Positions 33,414 to 35,309 of a stretch of 35,309 nt of DNA are shown piece after piece; position 1 is the first letter of the stretch; each line of letters opens with the position of its first letter. This DNA comes from an uncultured Bacteroidales bacterium (lineage in GTDB: Bacteria > Bacteroidota > Bacteroidia > Bacteroidales > UBA3824). The position numbers and the translations under genes were made by a program. The stretch lies in contig CAJOGF010000006.1 in assembly GCA_905233995.1 (NCBI GenBank), forward strand, positions 1 through 35,309. The letters run 5' to 3'. The notes under the pieces were generated by a model that did not search any database, had not been told where the DNA came from, and saw only the letters and a list, made by a program, of their open reading frames with translations.

Positions 33414-33451
33414 TTTGCAAAAGTATTACATATTTTTTAGTTTTGCGCAAA
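33414..33451. promoter_or_regulatory. Overlapping divergent promoters (flippase and DUF481 gene)
   Basis: Plus strand: TTTG (33414-33417), 20 bases, TAGTTTTG (33438-33445), ATG at 33473. Minus strand: TTTG (33451-33448), 22 bases, TACTTTTG (33425-33418), start codon at 33394. The -33 of each directly abuts or nearly touches the -7 of the other, so both cannot be occupied together. Confidence 0.65.
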
Positions 33452-33472
33452 AATTTTTACACTTTTATTGCA

Positions 33473-34192
33473 ATGAAATTTTTTACAACATTGATTTTAA
33501 CAGCGTTAACGCTAAATTTATCCGCTCAAAAACGTTGGAATTTTGAACTTGGAGCAGGTATGTCGCAAAATTCAGGAAATGTTGACAACTTTTCGCTAAA
33601 AAACTACGCCGAACTTGAAAGAAACGACAGTATAATTTCAAACAATTTTAATTATAAATTTGTATATCAAAAAGAAGAAGGAAAAGAAAAAAACAAAGGT
33701 TTCAATGCAGGAATGAATTTTGACCTATTTCAATACGGCAAATTTTCGCCCTTTGTTGCAACCGAAATTGTTACCAATAAATACAAAGGTTATGACTTTA
33801 AAATCAGTGCGTTAACGGGTTTTAAGTATCGTATTTTTACTATAACAAACGTTTGCGATTATTCCATAAGTCTTGCCGCCGTTTACGACAATGTTGACTA
33901 CACGCCCGAAGAAAACAAACTTGATAGGCAAATGGTGCGTATCTCGTTAAGACCGAAAATAAAACAAAAAATAGGCGATAATTTTTACATCGGACACAAT
34001 ACATTTTATCAACCTTCAGTGAAGGATTTTTCTGACTACATCATAAATTCAACAACCAAACTATCGAGCAAAATCACCACAAAACTCTTCTTAGAAGTTG
34101 GTTTCAATTATGAATACCGCAGCAAACTTCCAACCGAAGATTACGAACATTATGATATTTCAACCGAAATAAGTTTAAAATTAAAACTATAA
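33473..34192 (+). CDS. DUF481-type outer-membrane beta-barrel protein
   Basis: This 239-residue protein has a signal peptide (FFTTLILTALTLNLSAQ) followed by alternating strands with aromatic ends, typical of a small outer-membrane barrel: WNFELGAGMSQNSGNVDNFSLKNYAELERND, GFNAGMNFDLFQYGKFSPFVATEIVTNKY, LTGFKYRIF, and a C-terminal strand ending in KLKL. It resembles the DUF481 family (putative salt-induced outer-membrane protein), where the strand motif SxxSGNxxxxxxxxxxxY recurs. I chose the ATG at 33473, 28 bases after the -7 element; the in-frame ATG at 33365 would overlap the divergent promoter region. Its 3' end overlaps that of hemW by six bases. Confidence 0.8.
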   Translation: MKFFTTLILTALTLNLSAQKRWNFELGAGMSQNSGNVDNFSLKNYAELERNDSIISNNFNYKFVYQKEEGKEKNKGFNAGMNFDLFQYGKFSPFVATEIVTNKYKGYDFKISALTGFKYRIFTITNVCDYSISLAAVYDNVDYTPEENKLDRQMVRISLRPKIKQKIGDNFYIGHNTFYQPSVKDFSDYIINSTTKLSSKITTKLFLEVGFNYEYRSKLPTEDYEHYDISTEISLKLKL

Positions 34193-35281
34193 AAATAGTT
34201 CGGAGATTATGAAGTCAGAAATAAACCAACCATTTAAGTTCAACTTCAAATAACCATTTTCAACTATAAAATAGTCTTTGAATTTTAAATAATCAAGTTT
34301 TGGTACTTCTGATAATTTCAAACCTTTTGAAGTTCTTAAACCAAGCATTATTTTTTCGTTATAAATATCCTCTTGAGTAAGGATTTCATGTTCAAAGCAA
34401 AGTTGTTTTTTTTCTATTTGCTTGAAATATTCAGGCAAAGTTCTACAATTCCACGACCGCGAATTGTTGTAATAGGAGTGTGCTGAAGGTCCAAAACCCA
34501 AATACGGCGTAAAATTCCAATAATTAGAATTATGCTGAGAATGTTTTTGAGGTAAAGAATAGTTAGAAATTTCGTAATGATTATAACCGTAACTTGTCAA
34601 TATTGAATCAATTAACGTAAATTGCCTTAAAAAAACCTCGTCTTGTGGCTTATTTAACAAACCTTTTAATAGTTTCCTGTGAAACATTGTATTTTCTTCG
34701 ATTGAGAGACTATAAACGGAAATATGGGGGATTTTCTTGTCAATAAATAGTTTCATGGAGCGTAAAATCTCGCTATCCGAAAGACCTTCATAACCAAAAA
34801 TATAGTCAACAGAATAATTGTCAAAACCGTATTTTTCACAAAGGTCAAGATAGCGATAATTATCTTTAACAGTATGATTTCTACCAAGATATTTAAGACC
34901 GTAATCGTCCATAGCCTGAAAACCGGTTGAAAGTCTATTGATAAAACCAGATTGTTTCATTAAAGAAAAATATTCATCAGTTACATGTTCTGGATTGATT
35001 TCCAAAGTACATTCAGCATTTTTTAGGATATTGAAATTATCATTTAGCGTTTTGAAAATTTCTTCAATATATTCAAAAGGGAGTAGGGAAGGGGTTCCTC
35101 CGCCGAAATAAACAGTTTCAACAATTTGGTTTTCAAAGATATAAGCTTTAAGTTTGATTTCTTCAATAAGTGCTTGAAGAAATTTTTGCAAAATAGAATC
35201 GTTTGTTTTCTTAACGGAATAGAAATCGCAATATCCGCATTTTTTTACGCAAAAAGGAATATGAATATATAATCCTGACAT
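34187..35281 (-). CDS. hemW: HemW-type radical SAM protein
   Basis: This 364-residue protein has the N-terminal GLYIHIPFCVKKCGYCDFYS with radical SAM cysteines Cys11, Cys15 and Cys18, followed by VYFGGGTPSLL, a TLEINPEHVT segment, RLSTGFQAMDDYGLKYLGRNH, VDYIFGYEGLS and, in the C-terminal part, NHYEISNYSLP. Its length and ending fit HemW, formerly called a coproporphyrinogen III oxidase-like protein and now regarded as a heme chaperone; it is shorter than the true oxygen-independent HemN. The start ATG is 28 bases from the window end, so the promoter is partly outside. It converges with the DUF481 gene with a six-base overlap. Confidence 0.93.
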   Translation of the reverse strand: MSGLYIHIPFCVKKCGYCDFYSVKKTNDSILQKFLQALIEEIKLKAYIFENQIVETVYFGGGTPSLLPFEYIEEIFKTLNDNFNILKNAECTLEINPEHVTDEYFSLMKQSGFINRLSTGFQAMDDYGLKYLGRNHTVKDNYRYLDLCEKYGFDNYSVDYIFGYEGLSDSEILRSMKLFIDKKIPHISVYSLSIEENTMFHRKLLKGLLNKPQDEVFLRQFTLIDSILTSYGYNHYEISNYSLPQKHSQHNSNYWNFTPYLGFGPSAHSYYNNSRSWNCRTLPEYFKQIEKKQLCFEHEILTQEDIYNEKIMLGLRTSKGLKLSEVPKLDYLKFKDYFIVENGYLKLNLNGWFISDFIISELFL

Positions 35282-35309
35282 AACAACTTATTTTTTTTTT
35301 GACAAAAAT

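Noticed and set aside
1-35309. CRISPR array or rRNA genes
   Set aside because: No regularly spaced repeats or rRNA-like sequences were seen anywhere in the window.

Overview
The window reads as chromosomal DNA of a Bacteroidota (Bacteroidetes) bacterium; I cannot place the genus. The signs are AT-rich leaders without Shine-Dalgarno sites, many start regions with the phylum's promoter pattern (a -33 TTTG about 20 bases before a -7 TAnnTTTG), a CarB of the type found in this phylum, futalosine-route menaquinone genes, and a TPR-SpoIIE phosphatase with a SiaC-like protein. Most genes are recognisable housekeeping or envelope genes.

Left end (1-6750). The 3' part of carB enters from the window edge. 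It has an in-frame gap where the metal-binding Glu-x-Asn-x-Arg motif of the second ATP-grasp domain should be. After it comes an AT-rich island of five genes: a GNAT-like protein, a DUF262 protein, an Abi_C (abortive infection) protein, and a Panacea antitoxin with an overlapping MazF/PemK-like toxin. The island ends 7 bases before a second, diverged copy of the last 25 codons of carB, which has its own terminator. The island is therefore bracketed by two carB ends, as expected for DNA acquired at the carB 3' end. This is the most interesting part of the window.

Middle (6750-22100). A MATE transporter converges on a TPR-SpoIIE/mnmE operon (minus strand). A helical protein of unknown function follows, then a minus-strand operon of a TMTC-like membrane protein with TPRs, a MORN-repeat protein and cysS. 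dnaG diverges from that operon and converges on the operon ndpA-like/tsaB/DUF3108.

Right (22300-35309). A SiaC-like phosphoprotein, a UbiD-family decarboxylase (probably mqnL) and an FGE-fold secreted protein converge on mqnC. Then come a CAT-anticodon tRNA with its terminator, a HAD hydrolase overlapping a TPR protein, a PHA-granule-region family protein, an operon of nadA and a MORN protein, a Wzx-like flippase divergent from a DUF481 beta-barrel protein, and hemW.

Links between genes: the SpoIIE phosphatase and SiaC-like protein could form a phosphoprotein switch; MqnC and the UbiD enzyme act in menaquinone synthesis; TsaB and MnmE modify tRNA; the five island genes look like phage-defence or toxin-antitoxin modules. 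Base composition varies along the window: carB and the MATE gene are much richer in G+C than the rest.
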